Shown: piece by piece, positions 21,739 to 33,854 of the stretch
Position numbering within the stretch: the stretch's first letter is position 1
Layout of the letters: each line of letters starts with the position of its first letter
Assembly (NCBI GenBank): GCA_049724395.1
Contig: JAUGWO010000018.1
Location: forward strand, 49,944-113,943
DNA: 64,000 nucleotides
DNA from: Spongospora subterranea f. sp. subterranea
Taxonomy: Eukaryota; Endomyxa: Phytomyxea; Phytomyxea; Plasmodiophorida
Direction of reading: 5' to 3'
Made by a program: the position numbers and the translations under genes
Notes under the pieces: generated by a model
What the model was told of the DNA's origin: nothing
The model's input: the letters and a program-made list of their open reading frames with translations, nothing else
The model's database searches: none

Positions 21739-24275
21739 ATGGCGCGGCCACAGACAGCGTTGAACGCACATGGAGGAATGCAGAAGAAGCTGTCGGAGCA
21801 GAACGAGACCGCGCTGATATACGGCAAGATCCGGGACGGGCAATGGCCGGAGGCCATTCGCTTGTTGCAGATCGAGCTACAGGAATACCCGAAATCACGA
21901 GCATGTTTATCCTTGCTGGGATATTGCTACTATTTCATACAGGTCAGACGACGTGCTGGAGCCTGTCCATCCGGCGTCGCTAAACAGTTGGCGCTAGGAT
22001 TTCGGGGCAGCTGCCAACACGTATGAGGAACTTGTAAAACACCATCAGGGAATAGATGAGTATCGAGTGTATTACGCCCAATCGTTATATAAAGCGGGAA
22101 TGTACGACCAAGCTCTCAGGATCTGCAATCTCGTCACCGATCCCCAATTTTCTCGCAAAATCCTTCTCCTCACCGTTGCGATCAAATACGAGCAGGACGA
22201 CGTCGTCGGCTGCCGGGCGTTTATTGACGAGTACCTTCCGAAATCAGACCCAGGTCCGAAATCGGGACAACCGCCCAGCAGGCATCGTAGTCATTCCGAT
22301 TTGACGACCTGGTTTTCTAGACGCGGCATTCGCCGACGCATGTCTATCGTTCAAGGGCGAGCAGTTTGAGGATGCGATCACCAGACTTGCTGACGCCAAG
22401 AATCATCTAGGATATGCCCCTGATCTATCCTATAATACTGCACTGTGCCACTACAAATTGGGTTGGGGCCGTTGACACCATAACCAACTGTGGTTGACGA
22501 TTGAACCGGTTCCGCAGGTCAATATGGACCCGCTCTAAAACATGTGGCCGATATCATTGAGAAAGGCATTCACGAACATCCTGAACTAAGCGTCGGCAGT
22601 GGCGGTGATGGAGTTGAGGTCAGAAGCATTGGCAACAGTCAGGTAAAGATGATGTGTCCGGTTTTCGGGGAAATGGCGGACCCATTTGAGATTTGAGGGG
22701 TTGATGGCGAAAACAATCACAGGTCCTGCGGGAAAGCATGCTGGTTGAGGCGTTCAACCTGAAATCCGCCATCGAGTACCAGCTGAATAATATGGAAGCG
22801 GCCCAGGACGCGATCGCTGATATGCCACCGAGAAGTGAAGATGAGCTCGACGCCGTCACCCTTCATAACCAGGGGCTGGTCAATATGGCTGTCGATCCCA
22901 GCGAAGGGGTTCGCAAACTCAACTTCCTTTTGGGTATCGCTTCAACTGGATTGGACAGTTGGCCCGAATTTGTTGACCGTGCTGGATTAGGCCAGGCGAC
23001 GTTCCCGCCGGAAACGTTCGGGAACTTGCTGCTTCTGTATTGCAAGCTTGGCTACTTTGACTTAGCTGGCGATTTACTCGCCGCCAATCTCCATCTTCGC
23101 GAAACGCATCTGAGTCAGGATCTCTATGAATATCTGGGTATTGTCGTCGATGTTGACAAAACTTCAGTCCTGGTCGTTGATTGTTTTTGTTTGACAGAGG
23201 CAATGATCTTGGTGCATTCATCCCCTGAAGAAGCGTTCCGAAAATTCGATCTTCTCTCCTCAAAACACATTGATCAGCTTCGGAAACTCACGAAAAATAT
23301 TCAGGATGGTCGGGTTGCTCATGATAATAACATGATCAAAGCGTCGTTGAAAGAATACGATACGGCTTTGGAGCAATATATCCCTGTGCTGATGTCCCAG
23401 GCCAGAATATATTGGGATCGACAGAATTACGCCGCCATCGAGGCCATCTTCAAGCAGTCGGCCGAGTTCTGTAGCGATCACGACGTGTGGAGGCTGAATG
23501 TTGCACATACCTTCTTCATGCAAGAGAACAAGTTCAAGGAGGCAATACGGTACTACGAGCCAATCGTCAAGAAGCAAGCGGAACACAGCATTCTCGGTAC
23601 GTCGTTCAAGGAATTCACCATTTTTCAATAACAATCGTGGAATTTTTGTCAGATGTCACGGCGATGGTGTTGGCCAATCTTTGTGTCTCGTATATCATGA
23701 CATCGCAGAACGACGTGGCCCAAGAATTAATGAACCAGGTGGGACAGGAAAGTCGGTACAGCTGCGGCCAGCGTTGAATCAGTAAACCCACTCAGATTGA
23801 GAAGGAGGAAGAACTGATGGAATTCGACAGCGAAGGCAAACCTGCACAGCTATACCATCTTTGCATTGTGAATCTGGTCATTGGCACATTGTACTGTGCT
23901 AAGCTCAATTTCAAATTCGGCATCTCACGAATCATGAAGAGCCTAGGTGAGCGATGTCGATTTCCGCTTTCAAAATCGGAATATGAAACCGGGAAATTGA
24001 CAGAACCGTTCAATAAGAAGCTAAATCCGGATACGTGGTATTACACGAAGCGGTGCCTGCTGGCTTTGGCCGATAATTTGGCCAAGCACATGATGATGTT
24101 CGGCGACGAGTTCTTCTACGAGCTGGTGGCGTTCCTGGATGGCGTCGAAGACGCCGGAGCCAATATTAGGACGACGGTGAACGTCTCGGCGATCGCAGAT
24201 CGAGATAGGGAGAGCAGGACGGTGGCCTCTGAAGCCAGAATGTTCAAGAGATTCTTCCTGAAGCTACGAGAATAA
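21739..24275 (+). CDS. TTC30: IFT70 / TTC30, intraflagellar transport TPR protein
   Basis: Ten exons (21739-21942, 21998-22253, 22321-22461, 22518-22642, 22723-22933, 22991-23137, 23198-23596, 23653-23738, 23796-23946, 24004-24275), all phase-consistent, encode 663 residues, the same size as animal TTC30 (about 665). IFT70 is a TPR solenoid that wraps IFT52 in the IFT-B complex and is needed to build cilia. Diagnostic blocks: SRACLSLLGYCYYFIQ, YYAQSLYKAGMYDQAL, LGYAPDLSYNTALCHYKLG, GIHEHPELSVG, VEAFNLKSAIEYQLNN, DAVTLHNQGLVNM, FPPETFGNLLLLYCK, YIPVLMSQARIYWD, HDVWRLNVAHTFFMQENK, ANLCVSYIMTSQN, YHLCIVNLVIGTLYCAK and DTWYYTKRC. No disruption was seen. Its presence means the organism makes cilia or flagella. 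Confidence 0.96.
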
Positions 24276-25830
24276 AATGAGGAATTACGAAACAACGCTA
24301 TGGTGAACGTGTATTGTTTTGATTGTGAGAATCTGGATTTGCCATTTGGAATGGTTACAGAAAGAACACCTTGTACGGGACAAACATCCGAATCATTGAC
24401 CTTAAATCCTTTCTTGATGGGGATAATCAATATTATGAGCATTAGGGCTTGTCTACCATATCATACGGATCATGTGCATGTATGAGTCGAATTGGCCACG
24501 AATCGGCTTGAGAGAGAGAATCTTGTCAGAGGCGGGGTGTCTTGCACGATCATGCGAACGATCACGATCGGACGTCGTCTTGCTTTTGTTCCACAGTCCT
24601 CGGCAGCAGATGGTCTTCCAGAATGCCATGGCTTAAACCGTAAGTAGCGCTGGGAGCTTGACACTGGGAGCTTGATACGTTGACGACCACGACAAAAAGA
24701 CTAATGACCTATGGGACGCCACGTGGCATCTTCTCGATCGGTTTCTACATCCTTTACGAACGAGCCTGACGCGTCATAAGATGACGATAGCGGCGTCTGC
24801 GAGTGATGATCAAGGGATACGAGGGCCTTTCGAGACAGGGACGCGTTAAACACTCACTCCAGCTGGGTGTAGAGCGATCAAGACCAGGACTGGGATGAAG
24901 GCCACGCCTGCCAGACACTGTGCAAAGGACTGTGGGGTGTGGCCACGCCACGCTCCCCAGGCTACACTCTGGTATGACGAATGTACAGTATCGATGGGCC
25001 CCGCAGGGCCATCTTGTGTCGTTATCAATGATTGTATTTGGATCTAACACGTTATTGTGTCCCGCTTCCGCTTCTTATAAAGAACAATTCACAATTTGCA
25101 TCACTCCGACGGCAGGTCCCGCAGCAATATTTGGAAGTTCTGTAAACAGACGCTCACTGCTCGCGATTCGGGTAACAATGAAGAATGGTTGCCTCCAGAA
25201 GTCTGATGTTGGCGAATGCTATGACCGGCGTTTGGTAGTACATTCCCGTTTCGCCAATGTACTTACTGTTGACCCAACGTCTCGCCCTCATCACTTTCGC
25301 ATTGCTCCAATCTATTGCAATAAACAAAAAACAGTCGTCCTTTTTGTCACTGTCTTTCTCCTTCTTCTTCTTCCTGCAGTCCATCTTCTTTGTTTTTTCC
25401 TTCTTCTCCTTCCTTATTCCCCTCTTCCACTGAACATCGCTACCAGTACATGAACCATGTGAACGCTATCAGTCATCAAAACGAGTGCAATGTTGACAGG
25501 ATTAATCACTGCCAGCAGATGTATCCAATGCTCGATCAAATTAATCAAGATAACGCAGTCGAGGACGAGCTGGATCACGCCATGGAAGTCCAGGAACTGA
25601 AGCACGCACATGTTGAGCAGGATGCCATTGTATTCCCTTGTTTGTTCTGAATTAATGATCTGTCAATTAGGCACGCCGCGAGAGCATTTTCTTCCGATTT
25701 GGGTGAATCCAAACGTATTCGAGGGCGAGGCACCAGCAATAGCTGGATGAATTTCTCAAAGCGTTGGGATTAGCGGGCCAGAACTCCGTGTTTCAAGCCG
25801 CATCCCCGAATTTATAGAGATATTTATATG
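24276..25830. other. Intergenic, no confidently supported gene
   Basis: Candidate frames include a short minus-strand frame (24846-25028) with a hydrophobic end (AGVAFIPVLVLIALHPAGV) and a plus-strand frame (25450-25650) rich in Asn/Gln/His. Neither shows a family or a good splice context. A pyrimidine-rich run lies at 25360-25430. Confidence 0.3.
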
Positions 25831-25837
25831 GTCGCCA

Positions 25838-26233
25838 TTGTGTGATTCAACTGGTTCGTCTTCTGTGATAAGTCCATCTCATGATACCATTGGTGAAATT
25901 TTGGCTCCGGCAGCTGTCGTGACGGCGAATGCCAAAAAACGTGGACGGCCACCGAAAAGTCTACAGCAAGTTTCTCGAACACCGGAATCTGCCAAGTGGA
26001 ATGCGGAAATGGTGGAAGCTATGATGGACGCTCGGTTTGTTAAATATGCAAAATATTTTGCAGATTCGAAAAGTAGGGCTCAAATCATCGACGGATGGTG
26101 CAAGGTTGCCTACGCCGTAAACCTGGTGAATTCAACCAAACTGTCGGTTGAGCAGGTCAAAACAAAATACTTGTGTCTCGAAGTGGCGAGATCACAAACC
26201 TACTGGAAAAGAAGCCATCAAGACAGGCAATGA
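25838..26233 (+). pseudogene. SANT/Myb-like DNA-binding fragment with AT-hook
   Basis: The frame contains an AT-hook (KKRGRPPK). A SANT/Myb-like domain follows (KWNAEMVEAMMDARFVKYAK, then SKSRAQIIDGW and LSVEQVKTKYLCLE), with the spaced aromatic residues seen in the multi-copy transposon-related proteins of oomycetes and other protists. There is no ATG at the left end (first codon TTG), and the frame runs into an inverted duplicate of its own sequence, so the gene is truncated. It could equally be the remains of a domesticated regulator. Confidence 0.5.
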
Positions 26234-26318
26234 GAGAAAGGAGTCGGATGATCACCAAGACACGAGATCTGGGTATAATGGTATTTTGTTTTGACCTGCT
26301 CAACCGACAGTTTGGTCA
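26133..26318. repeat. Inverted repeat, ~38-bp arms, ending the SANT frame
   Basis: Segment 26133-26170 (ccaaactgtcggttgagcag and onward) recurs in reverse complement at 26281-26318. The arms come from the SANT-like coding sequence, so this is an inverted partial duplication. Confidence 0.75.
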
Positions 26319-26329
26319 ACGGTGTGTCG

Positions 26330-27800
26330 GAATTAACCATCGGCACATCTGCACGACTTGAAGAGTGTTTAAGACCCTTCGATCATAACAATATATAGTG
26401 TTCAGTTTTCTACGAAAGTGGTGATGTTGGTGTATTTTGGTTCTTCTCCTTTGTATCTTTCTTCCTTTTTCCTTCTTCCCCCCTTTTCACCCGGAGACCG
26501 ATCCATTCCAGGACATGGATGACGGATGAGGCCACGCCTTCGGCGATGACTGCGGGCGCGACTCTCCTAAAGTGCATAGACTGCAGCAGCTCATCAAATG
26601 GCACTGCCGATCACTTTATCGTGTCAATCTCATGTTTTCATTGACACGAAATTAGTGACCTTGACTTGAACATTGTGTTGATGGTGTTGTCGATATTTCA
26701 ATCGGCGGCACTTGCATTGTCGCCAGACATGGCGACAATGCAGTGGTGTAAACTGGCAGATCTCATGTGTGGCGGGGGCAAGGAGGAAGAAGTAGCCGAA
26801 ATTTCATGAAAACCCATCTCAATCAATGTGTTTGCGTAAGTCAATCTAGCGCCCTCGGCAAAAGTCCTTCATCATTTAACTGCAGAAGTAAAACCAAGCG
26901 AGCACGACTCAATCCCCGAAACACATCCTTTTTGAGCAATAACGCCGCGATTTTCAGCTTTCGTCTCGGTTAAAAATTTAAGCACGAGATGCAATTCTGA
27001 ATGCATGTCATCGTCGTTGCATTGCCACAGAGATGTCGAGTTAGGAGCTCAGCTTCAACAAAAGTTGTTTCAGGTTTTGTCGTTTAACCGCATGGAAAGA
27101 ACGCTACACTGAACGGCATCAAAACTTTGAAGCGCAGTGTCGAGTCACCAAACGTCGACGACTAGACTTTTCGCTCTCATTTTCTCCTCCTATCTTCTCC
27201 ATCTCTTCTAGGCTACGACAACGCAGTAAGAACCGTTCTGTACTCGTTATTTTTCAACTTTAAGAAATGCTGGAGTTCACCGCCCCTTTTCATCATTCTG
27301 AATTCCTCCACTACTCTAGGTAGCTTCATCCACGTCACATGTTCTGTTGTCCAAAAAAACAAAAGCTCAGTCATGTTCAGGCGGCAGATGCCCCTACAAC
27401 ATTGACGACCCAACAGACCACGACACAACCGTTTGTATCTCAAAGAGTGCGTCAGTCTTCATGCCCATTTTATCTCCTATGACTCCTCGTCCGACTTGAA
27501 GTCGCTAAGCCAGTTTCTATCATCGTATCGCCAATACGCTGACATAGGACGTAATGGTGAGCGCCAGATCTTGACATCATATGAGGGACGAGTGGGTTAC
27601 CACCCAGTGTGTAATCAAACGTTGCACGTTGGGAACAGGCCGCGCGTTTCACGAGTCAATTATTCCGCCCTTTTGACGACCCCTTTGGGGTGGGCCCTTG
27701 GGGTCAGGGAGACTGGCGGCAGTCGACCTACGGGGCAGCGCGTATTGCCGGGAACACGATTGGGGACTTGGCCGATTCTCAAAGATTGGATCCGCCGGAT
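26330..27800. other. No supported gene
   Basis: The stretch holds pyrimidine-rich runs (about 26430-26490 and 27180-27210) and scattered short frames. A 152-codon plus-strand frame (27433-27891) mostly overlaps the dTMP kinase start in another phase and is discounted. The dTMP kinase promoter should lie at its right end. Confidence 0.3.
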
Positions 27801-28730
27801 ATGGGTGCCGAACGGGGGGCATTTATCCTCCTTGAGGGGATTGATCGGTGTGGGAAAAGCACACAGGCCCGTCGTCTGTCTGATGCGTTGAAATCTCAAG
27901 GCTGTCGTACTGAAATTATCAACTTCCCAAGTATGTTTTCTTTTTATGGCCATCGTTTGCCAATACGCTTTATAATACCGATTCATGTCCTGTCATCCTT
28001 AGATCGAACAACTGTTGTTGGAAAAGTAATCGACGAATATCTTAGCGGAGGGACCGAGATGAGTGATCACGTATTAACGTGTGTTGATGCTCTTCAACTT
28101 GCCATTAACTGTGGGTTTCCCGTTAGGCAATGCATCTTCTGTTTTCCGCCAATAGGTGGGAAATGAGGTTAGTTTCTGTCTTAGTATGGTTTATCCCCCT
28201 TGCATATCGCGGTTTAGTGAATCAATCACGTCGAAACTGTCATCTGGTATCACCTTGATCGTTGACCGATATGTATTCTCCGGTATCGCCTTTTCAGTTG
28301 CGAAGGTAGAAACCCCATTCGGTTTTCGCCACCAATCACGATGATAAACCAGGTCGTTTAGGGTCTGGATATGGATTGGTGCCGATCGTGCGATATCGGC
28401 TTGCCTAGTCCTGATGTCACCTTCCTATTGGATATGCCTTGCGAAGAGTCTAAGCAAAGGGGCGGGTATGGCCGCGAACGCTATGAGAACGATGAAATGC
28501 AGATTCACGTCAGGCGTATATTTCAGATGCTACAGCGCCCTGAATGGAAGGTTCGTTCGCTCTCGTTTTCTGATCAAATTCCGTGATGCGCTTTCCCCAA
28601 AACGATTTCTCAGATAATCAATGCGTCAAGACCTGTTGACGTTGTCCATAACGAGATTCGAACACTAGTTAATAGCGACATGGATCGGATCTCAAAGAGC
28701 CCAATCGGATATATCACAGCCGAACTATAA
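27801..28730 (+). CDS. DTYMK: Thymidylate (dTMP) kinase
   Basis: Six exons (27801-27930, 28003-28070, 28127-28167, 28218-28305, 28362-28550, 28614-28730) in phase encode 210 residues. The enzyme phosphorylates dTMP to dTDP in dTTP synthesis. MGAERGAFILLEGIDRCGKS carries the P-loop (G..R.GKST) after a short N-terminus. It is followed by TEIINFPNRTTVVGK, a LLFSANRWE block, GITLIVDRYVFSGIAFSVAK with the DR(Y) motif, LDMDWC...GLPSPDVTFLL and the LID-like QRGGYGRERYEN. The end WKIINASRP matches the eukaryotic form. Length equals the human enzyme (212). The ATG at 27801 directly precedes the P-loop strand, as in homologues. Confidence 0.95.
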
Positions 28731-28880
28731 TGTCAAAAATCTGTTAATAAACCTGCCAATTAATATACCTTTTTTTTGGTTCACAACCGTCGCAGCTTCC
28801 AACGCTGTTCGTTGATCTATATCTGAAGGTCGCAACAACTGTGATTCGTACAGCTACCCTCCCCATTTACCTTTTTGGAT

Positions 28881-29637
28881 GTAGTATAAAGAACCAAGTC
28901 CTACAAACAACGAACAGGGTATCTGGTTGGTTACTAAAAGCTTTTTGTATAATTATTAAGACATCATTTGCTGAAGGCAGCTTTATAGGCACGCGAATTG
29001 GTTAGAATTGCGAAGTTGCTTCATGCATTGTTTCGGATTATCAGGGCTTGCTCTGCCGAGATATTCGAAAAACTGCTCAGTGCTAGCACGTTCGGGTTCT
29101 TTTTATAGACCAGCATGATTTGAAGTTGGGCTTGTTGCGTCCACGGGTGACGATTTAGTAGTTTTACTAATTCTTGCAGATCCTGTTGCAATTCTGATGG
29201 AAAGAACGGAATAATAAATGGTAGAAATGGTTTGATTTGCTTAACGATGGGATCTCGTCTGTTAATATTGATGACTGAGAAAATGTTAGCTGAATATCGA
29301 AATGAGAATCCTCTGTCTTTCAAACGTTGGAATAAAAGTAGGCATGCATTACGCCTATCTTCCATTGAGGTATTAATTCGGCAGACTTATCAATTCTCCT
29401 TTGATGAAGCCTTGTATGGTCCCGAACGTGCTAGCACTGAGCAGTTCTTCGAATATCTCGGCAGAGCAAGCCCTGACAATCCGAAACAATGCATGAAGCA
29501 ACTTCGCAATTCTAACCAATTGGCGTGTTTAAAAAGCTGCCTTCAGCAAATGATGTCTCAATAAATTACTCACAAAACATTTAGTAACCAACCAGATACC
29601 CTGTTCGTTGTTTGTAGGACCTGGTTCTTTATACTAC
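28881..29637. repeat. 757-bp fold-back with 216-bp inverted arms
   Basis: Arm 28881-29096 and arm 29421-29637 are reverse complements at roughly 90% identity, separated by 324 bp. The outer ends are gtagtataaagaacca and its complement. The spacer and arms hold open frames on both strands (29021-29365 minus and 29232-29564 plus) that read homologous DNA in different phases, so at most one could be real. No target-site duplication was evident. It may be a non-autonomous fold-back element or another inverted duplication. Confidence 0.75.
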
Positions 29638-29894
29638 TGAAGAACAAATCAATCCTGAAGAAAAGCTCGACATCGTTAACTCCTAGCTCAATCCGCTTCT
29701 TATCAGCTGCAGGATTCTAAGTCCAATAATATCAATCACCTGTACAAACTCAATCCTACACTAAAACCCAATTGGTGATCCGGACGCGCACCTTCAAACA
29801 CAAAATTATTGGACGACCTACCTGCAGAATTGTTCGTTTTGCTGCCCTGGCTCCGTTATGGAGAAATCCGAGAGCATCATCTCTTTTGTGCGTG

Positions 29895-31484
29895 ATGTCG
29901 ATGGCGCTAACCGGACCGAAAAGCGCCAAGGAACCGACCAATCTGCCTTGGGTCGAGAAATAGTACGATCCATTCGCCTGTCACAAATTCTTCCTCGGAC
30001 GGGTCTGCTTACGCTGTATTGAACGTAGTCGCCCGAAGACCCTGGATGATGTTGAGCACCAAGAAGACGTCGTCAAAGCCCTGAAGCACAGCCTCCATTC
30101 CAATGATGTCAGGATTTTTTCAATAACCGTCCTCGAAATTCGCTCAAAATTGTATTTTTGTTTTAGTTGCCACATTTGCTGTTCTATGGCCCCCCTGGTA
30201 CGGGAAAAACCAGTACAATTCTTGCCGTTGCTCGCCAGCTTTATGGGTAAAGGCCCTTCATCATGGACAAAACTACAATATTCATCATCCAGCGATAGGC
30301 CCACATTGTTGAAGGCCCGAGTTAAAGAGCTCAACGCTTCCGATGAACGTGGTATTGACGTCATTCGTACAAAAATCAAGGATTTTGCTCAGGTGTCGGT
30401 TGGTCATGATCAAGTCCCGTATGTGTTCTCGTCTCGCTGATGCCTTAGTTTCCATTTTGAATCTGTCCATCAGAGGCTACCCATGTCCACCGTATAAGAT
30501 CATCATTCTAGATGAGTGCGATTCTATGGTATATCTGATTTCGCCTCGCAACATTGGCATGATTTCCATCTACAGACTCAAGACGCCCAGTCTGCTTTAC
30601 GAAGGGTCATGGAGAATCACTCCAAAGTGACCCGATTTTGTCTTATTTGTGAGATCACCAATGAACTGGTATTTTGCCTGTAATCACCCATTTTAGGCAA
30701 TTATGTCACTCGAATCATTGAGCCGATCGCATCCCGGTGCGCCAAATTCAGATTCAAGCCATTAGCTCCCGCTGCCATCACCAGAAGGTAGCGACGTTCG
30801 CTCCGATTTGTTCTCCTTGATTGTGCTCAATCACGAGATCAGGATATCTCAGATTTGCGAGGCGGAACAGATATCCATCTCCCCCGATGCGATCAAAACT
30901 TTGGAAACTATTTCGTATGGCGATATGCGAACAGTACTGATGATTTCGGGTAATATTTACAATCCAGTCTAATCGTGCCGTTTAGGCGATCAACGTTGTT
31001 CAAAGCGCTCGACTCTTGCACGAGTTTGATGATCCGGTCACGACCGAAGTGAGCTAATTTCAGCGACAATTTTGGCGGTTTTATTAACTTTGGTTTCGTA
31101 TAGACCGTTCTCGAGATCGCTGGATCCGTTCCAAGCTCTGTTATTTCATCGCTGTTGGCGGTAACACGCCGTTCCAATGAAGGTGTCGCCAATATCGATA
31201 CTGTTGTGAGAAGACGTAATTGCCAACGGGTATCCAGCTGGCAGGATCATCGAACAGTTTATGGTAATCACACACGTATCGACGGTCAATGTATCGGCTG
31301 ATTTTGATCCCATTTGTTTACAAAGGAGGCTGTGCAGAATGACGATTCCCTGACCGACGCCAGCAAAGCCAAGATTTGTCTCAAAATCAGCGAGGCCGAT
31401 TTGGCCTTGATCGATGGCGCTGATGAGTACCTTCAACTTTTGGCTCTTGTCACGTCATCGCATCGGATTCGATTTTCCGAATAA
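29895..31484 (+). CDS. RFC4: Replication factor C subunit 4 (clamp-loader AAA+ ATPase)
   Basis: Eleven exons are read: 29895-29962, 30029-30107, 30167-30246, 30299-30418, 30474-30528, 30576-30648, 30697-30787, 30843-30933, 30986-31048, 31104-31263, 31326-31484. RFC4 helps load PCNA at primer ends. In order: [16 protein letters not shown], Walker [52 protein letters not shown] (Walker B with DEC, where DEAD is usual), [32 protein letters not shown] with the SRC motif, and a collar ending [13 protein letters not shown]. This matches the RFC4 (yeast Rfc2) paralogue. Ten exons join in phase. Exon 10 is 160 nt and needs one frame slip near 31213 between VANIDTVVR and [16 protein letters not shown], possibly a sequencing error. 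Confidence 0.92.
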
Positions 31485-31664
31485 TGTACACTTAAAAATG
31501 ATGTGATTTTCCGCTTTAGTTTCTACAAGTGCCCTATAGCTCCTTGAATATCGTGCAATAGGCTTGCTCATATAGACGGCTGACTGACAGATGAGAACTG
31601 GGCCACCGGATCATATTGGTCACCTTCTGGGTTCCATCGCCATTGTGGTTTTCGCAGCCGTCAA

Positions 31665-32502
31665 CGTTCCTGTGCTTGAGAAAGACAGTCGCGAGCGTGT
31701 TGCAGAGTAGCACGAGTGGATTCAAGGAATTCCGTGATAGAAGGCGGAGCATCAAGGTGAGGACGTAAAAGAGCAATGAGTGTGCGCGGGAGATATCCAT
31801 TGCAGAGATAGAACGGAGAGTAGGTTGTCGAAGAAGATATACTCGAGTTGTAGGCGAACTCAAGAGCTAAAAGTTGCTCGTACCAGTCGGTTTGAAAACG
31901 TGTGGCGCTACATCGGATGAGCTGATTGAGAATACGGATAACACGTTCAGTCTGGCCGTCAGTCTGCTGATTGTGTGAAGTGGACAGGCGTAGCGTGGTT
32001 CCTAAGAGTTTGAAAAGTTCGGTCCAAATTGTGCTTGTAAATTTGGGATCACGATCCGAGATTATCTCATCAGGAATGCCATGATGTTTGAAGATGTGAT
32101 GGAAAAAGAGATGAGCAGTGTCAGCAGCAGTAGCAGTAGTACGAGTTGGAATAAAATGTGCAAGTTTTGAAAGGCGATCAACAACTATGAAAAGTGAATC
32201 AAAGCCGGCGTGACATTGAGGAAGTGCGACCATAAAGTCCATGGAGATGGATGACCAACGGTGTAACGGAATGGCCAGTGGTTGTAACAGACCGGCCGGC
32301 CGTTGTGTACTTGTCTTATTGCGTTGGCAGACATCGCAAGTGCTACAGAAGTTGCGGCAGTCGGACTGAAGTGTTGGCCAGTAAAAAGATTTAGCAGTGC
32401 GGAGGGACGTTGTGGCAACGCCGAAGTGACCTTGGTGAGAAGGATCATGGTTTTCGGCGATGATGGTATGGCGCAAAGCAGTGTCATTCGTGACGCAGAC
32501 GC
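31665..32502 (-). mobile_element. Ty3/Gypsy integrase segment, left copy
   Basis: A minus-strand integrase segment of a Ty3/Gypsy element. It has the zinc-binding H-H-C-C region (CSTCDVCQRNK), SISMDFMVALP, DEIISDRDPKF and QTDGQTERVIRILNQLI, the usual DDE core. Only this portion of pol is present; no LTRs, gag or RT adjoin it. It is an incomplete element whose remaining part reads openly and looks young. It is one arm of a near-perfect 838-bp inverted pair. Confidence 0.88.
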
Positions 32503-32605
32503 GGTGTCGAAAAAGAGGAGACCGTCTTGCGTCGAATATTGTTCCGGTAACCTGTCAGGGGAGTTAGCAGCGAGCAGGTGTAAGTCACCGAAGTCTGCAT
32601 CGTTA

Positions 32606-33443
32606 GCGTCTGCGTCACGAATGACACTGCTCTACGCCATACCATCATCGCCGAAAACCATGATCCTTCTCACCAAGGTCACTTCGGCGTTGCTACAACG
32701 TCCCTCCGCACTGCTAAATCTTTTTACTGGCCAACACTTCAGTCCGACTGCCGCAACTTCTGTAGCACTTGCGATGTCTGCCAACGCAATAAGACAAGTA
32801 CACAACGGCCGGCCGGTCTGTTACAACCACTGGCCATTCCGTTACACCGTTGGTCATCCATCTCCATGGACTTTATGGTCGCACTTCCTCAATGTCACGC
32901 CGGCTTTGATTCACTTTTCATAGTTGTTGATCGCCTTTCAAAACTTGCACATTTTATTCCAACTCGTACTACTGCTACTGCTGCTGACACTGCTCATCTC
33001 TTTTTCCATCACATCTTCAAACATCATGGCATTCCTGATGAGATAATCTCGGATCGTGATCCCAAATTTACAAGCACAATTTGGACCGAACTTTTCAAAC
33101 TCTTAGGAACCACGCTACGCCTGTCCACTTCACACAATCAGCAGACTGACGGCCAGACTGAACGTGTTATCCGTATTCTCAATCAGCTCATCCGATGTAG
33201 CGCCACACGTTTTCAAACCGCCTGGTACGAGCAACTTTTAGCTCTTGAGTTCGCCTACAACTCGAGTATATCTTCTTCGACAACCTACTCTCCGTTCTAT
33301 CTCTGCAATGGATATCTCCCGCGCACACTCATTGCTCTTTTACGTCCTCACCTTGATGCTCCGCCTTCTATCACGGAATTCCTTGAATCCACTCGTGCTA
33401 CTCTGCAACACGCTCGCGACTGTCTTTTTCAAGCACAGGAACG
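32606..33443 (+). mobile_element. Ty3/Gypsy integrase segment, right copy (inverted)
   Basis: The same integrase segment on the plus strand, head to head with the left copy across a ~103-bp spacer. Sequence differs from the left copy at only a few positions. It is an incomplete fossil with no LTRs recognised. The near-identity of the arms indicates a recent duplication, or ongoing gene conversion between arms. Confidence 0.88.
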
Positions 33444-33492
33444 TCAACGCCGTCAAGCCGTTGTAACAATCACCAACGAATTGGGTTGCGAT

Positions 33493-33678
33493 TCAAATCA
33501 ATAACGGGCAGGGTTTAAGCCAAATTCAGTCGCTGGTAGACGAGATGAGAGTTCTGCTCCCAAGTTGGGAACGGCGTCAATTATCTCAAATCAATAACGG
33601 GCAGGGTTTAAGCCAAATTCAGTCGCTGGTAGACGAGATGAGAGTTCTGCTCCCAAGTTGGGAACGGCGTCAATTATC
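33493..33678. repeat. 93-bp tandem duplication
   Basis: Two essentially identical head-to-tail copies of a 93-bp unit (starting tcaaatcaataacgggcagg) lie just right of the Gypsy integrase pair. The unit length is divisible by three, but no gene is recognised through it. Confidence 0.85.
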
Positions 33679-33854
33679 ACAGCTTTTTCTGGTTCCTTGA
33701 TAACGCCACATCAGCTCTTGGTCGATACAGTCCCACTTGCAGTTTTGGCGTAGTTTTATCAAGTTTTCTCACAAGGGATGATGATACATATTAGAAACAA
33801 ATAGTGTTTTCTACAGATGGGTAATCAATATCAACAATGGAGTCAAAAAGAGCT

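Noticed and set aside
22863-23634. Minus-strand frames opposite IFT70 (up to 124 codons)
   Set aside because: They are shadows of well-conserved exons on the plus strand.
27433-27891. 152-codon frame overlapping the dTMP kinase start
   Set aside because: It overlaps the conserved P-loop exon in another phase and has no family support.
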